Part shown: in pieces, positions 1 to 8,365 of the stretch
Position numbering within the stretch: the stretch's first letter is position 1
Layout of the letters: the number at the start of each line of letters is the position of its first letter
Source: Arcobacter sp.
GTDB taxonomy: Bacteria; Campylobacterota; Campylobacteria; Campylobacterales; Arcobacteraceae
Length of the DNA stretch: 64,000 nt
NCBI GenBank assembly: GCA_002869535.1
Contig: PKUK01000003.1
Coordinates: 91,381 to 155,380 of the forward strand
Direction: 5' to 3'
Notes under the pieces: generated by a model
Seen by the model: the letters and a program-made list of their open reading frames with translations, nothing else
Database searches by the model: none
What the model was told of the DNA's origin: nothing
Program-made: the position numbers and the translations under genes

Positions 1-1388
1 TTTCGTCTTTTATCTTTATCTTCTTCTGGTTTTTGAGGTAAATAATCATCAATTGCAATTCTATAACTAAATTCTTTATTTTCTTGAGCACAAGAAAATA
101 ACATATTTTTAAAATCTTCTAAAGTTAGATAATCTTTATCATCTTCATCTTGTTCATTATCTTCACCATTTACATTTGATGAAGCTGTATTTTCATCTCC
201 ATTACTTTCAGCATCTTCTGAACTTAAATCTACATCTTTATCTTCTGATTCTTCACTACTTTCAGTAACATCACTATCTGAATCAACTTTTACAACTGTT
301 TTAATGACCTCTTTACCTTCAAGCCCGAGTTTTCTTTCACGTTCTTCTAATTCAACTTCTACATCAACTGGAGATTTATCTATTATTGGTTTTTCTGTAG
401 TAATTCTACCTGACAAGTTGTTTTTATCTGACTTATCCTTATTAATAACACCTACTGGTTCATCTGGTTTATTTTTTCTTTCAATCTTTACAAAAAGCCT
501 CTCAAAGTTATAACTTGTATCTTCTTCTAATATTTTTAAAACCAATAAGGAACCATCTGGTAATACTTTCACTCTTGCATGTATATCAATTACTTCTTTA
601 ACTGGAAAATCTACTTTCAATTTCATTTCATTACCAGTTGATCTAATTCCAGATACTTGCTTTTGTTCTCTAATCTTTATTGCACTTGCAGTTAAATTTC
701 TTCTAATTTGATGCCAAGCATTAAAAGAATCTACATTGGTAGCAAATCTATAAATATTTTCTGCATCATTCGTATTTGCATTTTGTGTTAATACTATTTC
801 TTTTGTATCTAAATCAATATCTTCAATATTTTTATATAATCCTTTTAGAACAGAGGATTTCTCTTCTAAAGCTGCTGAAAGTATTTGTCTAGTCATTGAA
901 GGTGATGTAAAGTAAAATCTTCTTGCTACTTCATAATGTGGAATATAAATATTTTTACTAGTAAATTCATCTTTTAAAATATAATACCATTGTCCTTTTA
1001 TATGAAATTTACAATTAAACTTATTTATTTTATCTGGTACTATGGAATTTTCAATATATTGATTTAGTTGAGGAATTTGGAATAAAAGCTTTTTTTCAAT
1101 CTCTTTAGCTCTTGCATCAATACGAATATCTGTTCTTGTTCCTGCAAATTTATTAGTTCTTTCTTGATTTTTTATACGTATTCCAATAGGAAAAGCTAGT
1201 AATTCTTTTAGATTTATATATACTAAAAAATATTCTGGAATATCACTATCTATACTTTTTAATATTATTGCAATTTTAAAATTTGTTTCTGTTTGATAAA
1301 TATTACCGTAAGAAAAAACAACAACATCCCTATCTTTTGGGAAGTATGTTAATGTAAAATCATTTAATTCAATATCTTCTTTAGCCAA
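1..1388 (-). CDS. TnsE-like transposition protein, partial (C-terminus beyond left edge)
   Basis: The frame starts at a TTG preceded by GGAG at good spacing; an in-frame TAG lies further upstream and no ATG is available. It stays open for 462 codons to the window edge. There is no signal peptide or membrane helix. At about residues 145-170 it has YIPHYEVARRFYF followed by a helix-like SMTRQILSAALEE; a very acidic D/E/S stretch lies at about 365-415, then a segment LEDFKNMLFSCAQ. From memory, Tn7 TnsE has YHIPQLELARSLFL in its N-terminal third, an acidic linker and a C-terminal domain beginning with a similar FDELLSIL segment. In Tn7, TnsE directs insertion into replicating DNA. The match is by eye only; otherwise the protein would be of unknown function. 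The small gene upstream ends 43 bases away and may be co-transcribed. Confidence 0.45.
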   Translation of the reverse strand, partial: MAKEDIELNDFTLTYFPKDRDVVVFSYGNIYQTETNFKIAIILKSIDSDIPEYFLVYINLKELLAFPIGIRIKNQERTNKFAGTRTDIRIDARAKEIEKKLLFQIPQLNQYIENSIVPDKINKFNCKFHIKGQWYYILKDEFTSKNIYIPHYEVARRFYFTSPSMTRQILSAALEEKSSVLKGLYKNIEDIDLDTKEIVLTQNANTNDAENIYRFATNVDSFNAWHQIRRNLTASAIKIREQKQVSGIRSTGNEMKLKVDFPVKEVIDIHARVKVLPDGSLLVLKILEEDTSYNFERLFVKIERKNKPDEPVGVINKDKSDKNNLSGRITTEKPIIDKSPVDVEVELEERERKLGLEGKEVIKTVVKVDSDSDVTESSEESEDKDVDLSSEDAESNGDENTASSNVNGEDNEQDEDDKDYLTLEDFKNMLFSCAQENKEFSYRIAIDDYLPQKPEEDKDKRR

Positions 1389-1431
1389 GTATATACTCCA
1401 AAAGCTATTTGCCTAATCCACTGTATCCATA

Positions 1432-1671
1432 TTAGTTTTTCTTTGAACTATTTCCATATCCATAATTATTGTATTTTTTAGTTCCTTTTTCTCCTGTATA
1501 AGGATTTGTATTTCCATAAGTGCTAAAATTATCGCTTTTAGTACCATTTGGACTACTCCTATAATAACCTTTTACATATGTTCCATTACTTTTATAGTAA
1601 CCATTAACATACTGATCAGCAAACAAAGTTATATTTACCAAAAGTAAAATAAATATAATCAAAATTTTCAT
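1432..1671 (-). CDS. Small secreted protein with GYYRS / NPYTGEKGT motifs
   Basis: A 79-residue protein with a clear N-terminal signal peptide (MKILIIFILLLVNITLFA) and a mature part rich in Tyr, Gly and Asn. The mature sequence contains VNGYYKSNGTYVKGYYRS and STYGNTNPYTGEKGTKKY. This pattern (GY.RS.GTYV...RS.P.G, then N.NPYTG..GT) recurs in many small exported bacterial proteins of unknown function. AGGA lies six bases before the ATG. It is divergent from endA and upstream of the TnsE-like gene, so it is probably island cargo. No function is assigned. Confidence 0.75.
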   Translation of the reverse strand: MKILIIFILLLVNITLFADQYVNGYYKSNGTYVKGYYRSSPNGTKSDNFSTYGNTNPYTGEKGTKKYNNYGYGNSSKKN

Positions 1672-1862
1672 ATTAAATCCTCAGTATTTTTAATTTAATC
1701 ATCACATTCTAATATACTATTATAATTAAGAGTTACTTAATAAAATATAATTAGTACATAAAGAAAATCTTTTAAATGTTTAATTATTTTAAATTTAAAA
1801 TAAAATTTATTTAATTTATATTTAGCTATATTATATTCATAATAATTTATTAAAGGTACTCT

Positions 1863-2603
1863 TTGAAGAAATATATACTACTCTTAATATTATCATTTTC
1901 CATATTTGCTCAAGCAAACTCAACTATTGATTCCTTTTCAAAATCAAAAAAACTATTAAAAGAAATATACAAAGATCATCAAATTACATTCTATGCTAAT
2001 TGTAAATATAGCTATAAAGATAAGAACAATATGATTGATAGACAATCATGTGGTTATACTCCTAGAAATGAATATACTAAATCTGGAAAGTTAAATAAAC
2101 GAGCAAGAAGAATTGAATGGGAACATGTAATTCCTGCTGAAAACTTTGGAAGACAATTTGCATGTTGGAGAGAAGGTGATTCTCAATGTGTTAAAAGTAA
2201 TGGTAAAGCCTATAAAGGAAGAAAGTGTTGTTCTAAAGTAAATAAGCAATTTAAACTTATGGAAGCTGATATACATAACCTTGTACCTGCTATTGGCGAA
2301 TTAAATGCTGATAGATCTAATTTTAGATATGGAATTATTGAAGGTGAAAAAAGAGCCTATGGCAGAGATGTAGATTTTGAAGTAGATTTTAAAGCTAGAC
2401 GTGCTGAACCTAAAGATGACATTAGAGGGAATATAGCAAGAACTTACTTTTATTTTGAAGGTACTTATGGAATGAAAATATCTAAACAGGAAAAGCAACT
2501 ATTTAATGCTTGGAATAAGTCAGATCCTGTATCTTCAAGAGAAAGAGAAAAAAATATAAAAGTAAATGCTATTCAAGGTAACTACAATAAATATATTCAA
2601 TAA
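1863..2603 (+). CDS. endA: Endonuclease I (periplasmic or secreted DNase)
   Basis: A 246-residue nuclease of the endonuclease I (EndA/Dns) family, which cuts double-stranded DNA non-specifically outside the cytoplasm. It begins at a TTG after AAAGG and has a signal peptide ending near AQA. Family landmarks are visible: EWEHVIPAENFG, which carries the catalytic His, then DIHNLVPAIGELNADRSN, the metal-binding and structural signature. Several Cys residues (SCGY, CWREGDSQC, KCCSK) could form disulfides, as expected for an exported enzyme. Length fits the family (about 230-250). It is divergent from the small secreted gene; the 191 bases between them are AT-rich and must hold both promoters, but I see no clear operator. 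Confidence 0.93.
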   Translation: MKKYILLLILSFSIFAQANSTIDSFSKSKKLLKEIYKDHQITFYANCKYSYKDKNNMIDRQSCGYTPRNEYTKSGKLNKRARRIEWEHVIPAENFGRQFACWREGDSQCVKSNGKAYKGRKCCSKVNKQFKLMEADIHNLVPAIGELNADRSNFRYGIIEGEKRAYGRDVDFEVDFKARRAEPKDDIRGNIARTYFYFEGTYGMKISKQEKQLFNAWNKSDPVSSREREKNIKVNAIQGNYNKYIQ

Positions 2604-2620
2604 AAGTAGGTTTTTGTATC

Positions 2621-3772
2621 CTAATTATCGTTGACAGATAAGATAAGAGGAAGAGTAATTGAAAACTTAGCACCTACATACTTAGTTCCCTCATATTCAA
2701 AACTCTCATTTTCTACTTTAATCTTACCCTTTAAATGTTTAGTAATTATAGTGTGGGTAATATAAAGTCCAAGTCCTGTACCACGTCCTTCATCTTTTGT
2801 TGTAAAATAAGGTTCAAAAATTCTTGGTAAAATCTCTTCTGGTATTCCACCTGCATTATCTTTTATTTCAATAATAATAGAGTCTTTTTCAATTTCTTTC
2901 ACTGAGATTATAAAGACTAATCTATCTCTAGAATCATTAATATTTTTAAAAGCATCTTTTGCATTATTTAAAATATTTATTAGAGCTTGTAAAAGTTGCT
3001 TAGGGTCTCCATAAGAATTAATTTTTTCATCTATTTCTTTGATTAAACGTATTGTATTAGAGTCAAAAGATGCAGTTACTAAATCTATACACTTATCAAT
3101 ATACTACTTAAGACTATACTTCTTATTTATAAAAGTTGGTGTAAAGAATGATCTAAAATCATCAATTGTGTGAGAAAGATATTGTGCATTTTTATTTATA
3201 GTATCCATATCATTAATAAAGTTATTTAGATTAATTTCTTCTCCAAGTTCTTTTTTTAATTCATAAGAAGTAGCTATTGTAGAAATCATAGATAATGGTT
3301 GTCTCCACTGATGTGCAATATTTCCTATCATTTCTCCCATAGCGGCTAGTTTTGATGACTGTATTAACATTTGCTCTTTTTCTTCAAGCTCTTTTTTTAA
3401 TTCATATGATGAGATAAGGTTACACAGTTTTTTATCTAAAGCATCAAGACTTATTGGCTTTAAAATAAATCCTTCAACTTGAAGTTCTATCGCTTCTTGA
3501 AAATATAAAACATCACTAAATGCAGTAGTAAAAACAATAGAAACATCTTCTGATATTTCTTTTATTTTAGTAGTCATTTCTAAGCCATCCATTGTAGGCA
3601 TTTTTATATCTGTTATAATTATTTCAGGAGTATATTTTTTAAAAAGTTCTAATCCCTCAAACCCATTGTTAGCAGTATATAAATTATCACAAAAGTTTTC
3701 TAAAAATTCAGCTAACTCATTTTGAACATTTATTTCATCTTCAACATATAAAATTGACTTTATTTTCTTCAT
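2621..3772 (-). pseudogene. Receiver-histidine kinase with an in-frame amber stop
   Basis: The frame encodes a cytoplasmic receiver domain (DDE-type start SILYVEDE, phosphoacceptor Asp in ITDIKMPTMDG, Lys in ILKPIS), then a HisKA segment with the phosphorylatable His in NIAHQWRQPLSMI, then an ATPase domain (LINILNNAKDA, DNAGGIP, GTGLGLYI). It is cut at codon 223 by TAG (3104-3106), between FINKKYSLK and YIDKCIDLVTASF. The frame is the same on both sides and the downstream part is fully kinase-like, so this is a single nonsense change, probably from GAG (Glu), not a frameshift. Without readthrough the product is a receiver plus a truncated dimerisation helix. It follows the receiver-diguanylate cyclase by three bases and its receiver is a close paralogue of that one. 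Confidence 0.88.
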
Positions 3773-3775
3773 TCT

Positions 3776-5431
3776 TTAAACTTCCTTTTTATTATGGACT
3801 AATTGATTTCTACCTTGCTCTTTTGCTTTGTATAATAACTCATCAACTTTCTTATAAAGTAAAGTCTCATTTTCAATTAAGCTTGCTTCTTCACATACAA
3901 GACCTGCAGATATTGAGAGGTGTTTAGAAATACTACTTTTACTATGTTCTATTTTAAGATTTTGTATTATTTCTATAAATTGATTACAATATTCTATTAC
4001 ATATTCTTTAGAATTTGATTTGAAAAGTATTCCAAACTCTTCTCCTCCCAATCTAAAAATATAATCATCTGCTCTGTGCAAATTATTTTCTATTTCATTT
4101 GCAACTTTTATAAGTGCATTATCACCTTCTTGGTGTCCATAAGTGTCATTATACTGCTTAAAATAATCTATATCAAATATTGCAAAACAAACTAATTCTT
4201 CATTTCTTTTTGCATTTTGTATATATTTGCCAATTGTTTGATTAAAAAAGTGTCTATTATATACATTGGTTAAAGCATCTTTTATTGCCATTTTCTCAAT
4301 TTTCTTTAAATTTGTTATATCATGTCTTATTGATGTATAACCAGTTTTCATTCCATCTTCATTAAAAACTGGATAGATTTTCATATAAACCCAATAACTT
4401 TGACCTTTTTTATTTTTATTTTTTAATTCGCCTGTCCATATTTGATTTTTTATTATAGCATCCCAAAGTTCTTCATATAGTTCTACTGGAGTATCCATAT
4501 TTTTAATAATATTATGTTTTTGTCCAATTAATTCTTCTTTAGAATATCCTGATATATTACAAAATGCTTTAGAAGCGTAAGTTATTCTACCTTCTAAATC
4601 TGTACTTGAAGTAATAATATTTTCATCTATAATTTCTAAATATTCTTGAATCTTTTTTTGAGAATTAACTTCTTTTGTTATATCTTTGGTAGCAATTAAT
4701 ATTCTATGATTTTCTGGCATTATAGCTAATGACATATCTACAATGATTTTTTTACCATTTTTAGTAATACATTTTTTTTGAAAATGGTCAATATAACCTT
4801 TTTCTAAAACTTCTTTTATCACTTCTTGTATTGCACTTTTTTGTTCTAAAATTGTAATATCAAATACATTTTTACTTTTTAGTTCAGTTAAAGAATATCC
4901 AATCATTCTTTCATAAGCACTATTTGCATACAAAAAGTTTAAAGATAAATCTAAAACTGCAATACCATCAATTGTAGTTGCCAATATAGTTTCTAATTCG
5001 GCTTTTTTCTTCATTTCATATTTTGTTTTTAGGTCTAATTCTTTTCGCATATTTTGTATTTTTATAGTCTTAATCAACATTGATTCAAGCTTATCTAAAT
5101 CAATTGGTTTTATGATGTATCCATCAGCATGAATTTCAATAGCTTCGTGTAAAAATGATTGGTCATTAAATGCTGTTGTAAATATTATATGTGAGTCTTT
5201 ATCAAGTTCAAAAATAGCATTAGCCATCTCAAGACCATTCATTTTAGGCATTTTTATGTCAGAGATAATTATATCTGGGCTATATTCTTTAAATAAAGAT
5301 AATCCTTCAAGTCCATTTTCTGCTAAATACAATGTCTCACAAAAATTCTCTAAAAATTCTGCTAACTCTTCACGTATATTTTTTTCATCTTCTACATATA
5401 AAATAGAATTTATTTTTTTAAATTTTTTCAT
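3776..5431 (-). CDS. Receiver-PAS-PAS-GGDEF diguanylate cyclase
   Basis: A 551-residue cytoplasmic response regulator that should make cyclic di-GMP. Domains in order: receiver (about 5-120, Asp in ISDIKMPKMNG, Lys in IIKPID), a short coiled coil, PAS (about 145-255, FLYANSAYERMIGYS), PAS/PAC (about 265-380, ITYASKAFCNISGYS and TGYTSIRHDIT), GGDEF (about 385-545). The active-site loop is intact (RLGGEEFG), and an inhibitory RxxD (RADD) sits five residues before it, so product inhibition is expected. It lies between a membrane histidine kinase (stop three bases upstream) and a receiver-kinase in one leftward operon; the kinase is the likely phosphodonor. ATG start follows directly on the upstream gene. 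Confidence 0.93.
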   Translation of the reverse strand: MKKFKKINSILYVEDEKNIREELAEFLENFCETLYLAENGLEGLSLFKEYSPDIIISDIKMPKMNGLEMANAIFELDKDSHIIFTTAFNDQSFLHEAIEIHADGYIIKPIDLDKLESMLIKTIKIQNMRKELDLKTKYEMKKKAELETILATTIDGIAVLDLSLNFLYANSAYERMIGYSLTELKSKNVFDITILEQKSAIQEVIKEVLEKGYIDHFQKKCITKNGKKIIVDMSLAIMPENHRILIATKDITKEVNSQKKIQEYLEIIDENIITSSTDLEGRITYASKAFCNISGYSKEELIGQKHNIIKNMDTPVELYEELWDAIIKNQIWTGELKNKNKKGQSYWVYMKIYPVFNEDGMKTGYTSIRHDITNLKKIEKMAIKDALTNVYNRHFFNQTIGKYIQNAKRNEELVCFAIFDIDYFKQYNDTYGHQEGDNALIKVANEIENNLHRADDYIFRLGGEEFGILFKSNSKEYVIEYCNQFIEIIQNLKIEHSKSSISKHLSISAGLVCEEASLIENETLLYKKVDELLYKAKEQGRNQLVHNKKEV

Positions 5432-5434
5432 AAA

Positions 5435-8146
5435 CTATATACCAAACTCTATATAAACTTCAAGACCATTATCAATATTTTTTAAAGTTATTTTACCATT
5501 AATGTTATCTTCAATAATCATTTTAGACATATACATTCCAATACCTGTTCCTTCACCTTGTTCTTTAGTTGTAAAATAAGGTTCAAAAACCCTCTCTATA
5601 ATATCTTTAGGTATTCCACCTGCATTATCCCGAAGTATTAATCTATTATTTTCTACAATAATATCTATTTTTGGCTCTTTTGTTTTATTTAAAATAAATG
5701 CATCTTTTGAATTATTTATTAAGTTAATCAATACTTGCTGGAACTCTGTTTTAAAACCGTTATATACAAAATCATTTTCATTGTAATTTACTTCAATAAA
5801 ATGATTTTTTAATTGTGAACCTAATATATTTAATACATCATCAATAGACTCTTTAATATGAAATTCTTTTTTTATTTTATCAATTCTAAAGAAGTTTCTA
5901 AAATCATCAATTGTTTTACTCATAAAATCTATAGTTTTCTTATTCTTTTCAACATACTCATTTACATATTTTTCATCAATCTCTTCATTTTTATATTTAT
6001 ATTTTAACTTTTGGATTCTTATAGTTAATTCATTTAAGGGTTGTCGCCATTGATGTGCTATTGCCCCAATCATCTCTCCCATTGATGCTAGTTTACTTTG
6101 TTGTATCAGTATTGTTTTTTGTTTTTCAGACTCTTTTTCTACTAAAATCTTGTCTGAAATATCTTGTACTGTAGCCCTACGTTCTATAGGGTTTTTATTA
6201 TTATCAAATATAACAGAAAGGAAAATATCAATATATCTTATACCTATTTTTTCAGAATTCAATCTAATGCTAATATTATCTTTGTTATTACTTTTACCTT
6301 TAAAAACCTCATTTCTTTCAATAAATTCTTTTATTTTATTTTTATCTTTATCATATATCTTTGATATTATTATGTCAGGATCAATTTTTACAGATGAACT
6401 TATTTCGAAAATATTATAAAATTCATTTGATACCCAATATTCACCTGTAATCATGTCTTTTTTGATTGTTGCAATCTTTGCCAGTTTTTGAGTATCTTCA
6501 TATATTCTATTTAGTTCTTTTAATTTTTCAGTTGCTCTTTTTACTTCTTGTTCTATTGCTTTTTTTTGTCTAGTTAAAATACTTTGACGAAATAGCATAA
6601 AAAATATTATTATTATGAAAAGCACACCAACTATGTATATAAAGGTATAATCTACTTTTTCAAATTTTGTATTATGAAGCCATTTATTAATTATTTCTTG
6701 TTTTTTATTTTCATCTAAATTATCAATTAATTTATTTAAAATAGGTACCAATTCTTTATTTTCTTTATTTACCATTATTTGCACATCAAAATTAAACTTA
6801 CTAGTTACAGATATTTTTAAATTAGTAAAACTATTTCTATTAAGTTCATAATTTAAAACAGGTAATATATCAGCAACTGCATAAACTTTCCCATTGGCTA
6901 GCAGATTAAGTGCAGTTTGTATATTTTCAACGGGTACAAAATTAATCTTTGGAAAATATTTTTCAAGTAGTTTATGAGCAGAATAGTTTTTTCCAACTGC
7001 TACAGTTTTCCCTTCAAGTTTTTTTAAATCTATTAAAAAATCTTCTTTTATATTAGTTGCAATTCCAATAGGAAATGAAACATAAGGTTTACTAAAAGAA
7101 GCGTATTTTTCTCTCTCTTTTGTAGAAGAAGTGGCTGTTAATAAAGAAGTGGGATTTTGTTTAAAAAGCTTTAAACTTTCTGAAAAAGTATCTACTGGAA
7201 AATATTTTGCTGAAATTCCCGAGCTTTTTGCAATTTCATCCCAAAAATCTACTGCAATACCTTTTAAAATATTATTTTCATTAAATATAAAAGGTAACCA
7301 ACCTTTTACATTATAGTAAATCGTGAATTTATTTTCTTGAATATATCTATTTTCTATAGATGATAAAATTGAAGAATGCTGATAATTTGTTACATTATTT
7401 ACTATATTGATTTTATCTTCATAAGTTATTGAATTTAGTGTTTTAGTTAATATAGACTGAAGTGTTTTATTCGAGCTAGCTGCTACTGATTCAGTTTGCA
7501 GATCATTTAAAAGATACAGAGGCTTGACGTTATTAAGAAAATGTTTTTTAATCAAATAATTACCATCATTATGAAAAGCAATTAGCACATCTGCTTTATT
7601 GTTAATAACCTTCTCAAAAGCTTCAAATGTTGATTTAACTTTTATTAATTTAAATTCTTCATTATATCTTTTTAAATAGTTATCTAAAAATTTTATATTT
7701 TCTACATATACAACACGAAGATTATTTAAATCTTCAATTGAATTTATTGTTAATTCTTTTTTTCCAAAAACTCCAAGTAAATGAGTATAAATCGGGTCTG
7801 TGATAAGTAGCTTATTATTTTTTGCAGTATTTGGTGCCATTAGTGGAATAAAATCAATTTTGCCATCTTGTGCATCTTTAATTGTTTTATCCCATGTATT
7901 TGTTCTGAAATTTATTTTTATGTTTAATTTTGAACTAACAAGACTATATAAATCTGGAATAATTCCATTTACAGTGCCCTCTACCCCATCTTTATTATAC
8001 AAAGATTCAAAATCTGTAGAGTAACCTGCAGTTAATACAGGATTATTTTTTAAATAATTCTTTTCTTCTTTTGTTAGTATCAACTCTTTTGAGAACAAAC
8101 TATTATTTATAAATAATAGTACAATCAACAATATAATATTTTTCAA
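5435..8146 (-). CDS. Membrane sensor histidine kinase with two periplasmic solute-binding domains
   Basis: A 903-residue kinase. Signal peptide (about 1-19), then two bacterial type-3 solute-binding domains in tandem (about 30-260 and 270-490; ATSSTKEREKYASFSKPYV is typical of the second), then one transmembrane helix (about 497-520). The cytoplasmic part has a coiled coil, a PAS-like segment ending in ERRATVQDIS, HisKA with His in IAHQWRQPLNEL, and an ATPase with LINNSKDAF, DNAGGIP and GTGIGMYMSK. Such BvgS/EvgS-like sensors bind small ligands such as amino acids in the periplasm; the ligand here is unknown. It is first in a leftward three-gene operon with two receiver proteins and lies next to the island end, so its promoter must be in 8147-8325. 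Confidence 0.93.
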   Translation of the reverse strand: MKNIILLIVLLFINNSLFSKELILTKEEKNYLKNNPVLTAGYSTDFESLYNKDGVEGTVNGIIPDLYSLVSSKLNIKINFRTNTWDKTIKDAQDGKIDFIPLMAPNTAKNNKLLITDPIYTHLLGVFGKKELTINSIEDLNNLRVVYVENIKFLDNYLKRYNEEFKLIKVKSTFEAFEKVINNKADVLIAFHNDGNYLIKKHFLNNVKPLYLLNDLQTESVAASSNKTLQSILTKTLNSITYEDKINIVNNVTNYQHSSILSSIENRYIQENKFTIYYNVKGWLPFIFNENNILKGIAVDFWDEIAKSSGISAKYFPVDTFSESLKLFKQNPTSLLTATSSTKEREKYASFSKPYVSFPIGIATNIKEDFLIDLKKLEGKTVAVGKNYSAHKLLEKYFPKINFVPVENIQTALNLLANGKVYAVADILPVLNYELNRNSFTNLKISVTSKFNFDVQIMVNKENKELVPILNKLIDNLDENKKQEIINKWLHNTKFEKVDYTFIYIVGVLFIIIIFFMLFRQSILTRQKKAIEQEVKRATEKLKELNRIYEDTQKLAKIATIKKDMITGEYWVSNEFYNIFEISSSVKIDPDIIISKIYDKDKNKIKEFIERNEVFKGKSNNKDNISIRLNSEKIGIRYIDIFLSVIFDNNKNPIERRATVQDISDKILVEKESEKQKTILIQQSKLASMGEMIGAIAHQWRQPLNELTIRIQKLKYKYKNEEIDEKYVNEYVEKNKKTIDFMSKTIDDFRNFFRIDKIKKEFHIKESIDDVLNILGSQLKNHFIEVNYNENDFVYNGFKTEFQQVLINLINNSKDAFILNKTKEPKIDIIVENNRLILRDNAGGIPKDIIERVFEPYFTTKEQGEGTGIGMYMSKMIIEDNINGKITLKNIDNGLEVYIEFGI

Positions 8147-8325
8147 ACTTTTTCTCTTATCTTACAATTTAGGTAATAATATAGTATATTCACTTATTAA
8201 CGCCTAAAGTATGGACATAAAAGTTTAACTTTACAGTGCACAATCAGTAGGATTAGAAGACAAAATATACTTTTAACAAGCCAATTAATTTTTCATTATA
8301 AAAAGCTATAAAATATAATACTATA

Positions 8326-8365
8326 AAATTTTGCATTATTTACTGCATATTTGCATCTTTTATTG
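8326..8365 (-). repeat. Two adjacent 20-bp repeats at the island end, candidate TnsB sites
   Basis: On the minus strand, reading inward from the TGT end, two 20-bp blocks follow without a gap: CAATAAAAGATGCAAATATG and CAGTAAATAATGCAAAATTT. They agree at 14 of 20 positions, including a shared ATGCAAA core. Tn7-family ends carry several closely spaced TnsB-binding sites of about 20-22 bp, the outermost a few bases from the tip, and the CAATAAA part recalls the Tn7 end sequence. A third copy inward is not convincing. The rest of the 8147-8325 stretch is AT-rich DNA without a gene; it should also hold the promoter of the sensor operon. Confidence 0.45.

Noticed and set aside
8213..8236. GGACATAAAAGTTTAACTTT as a canonical Tn7-type TnsB site
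   Set aside because: It resembles the Tn7 end sequence, but it points the wrong way for an element whose end is at 8374 and has no TGT tip near it; kept only as a curiosity.
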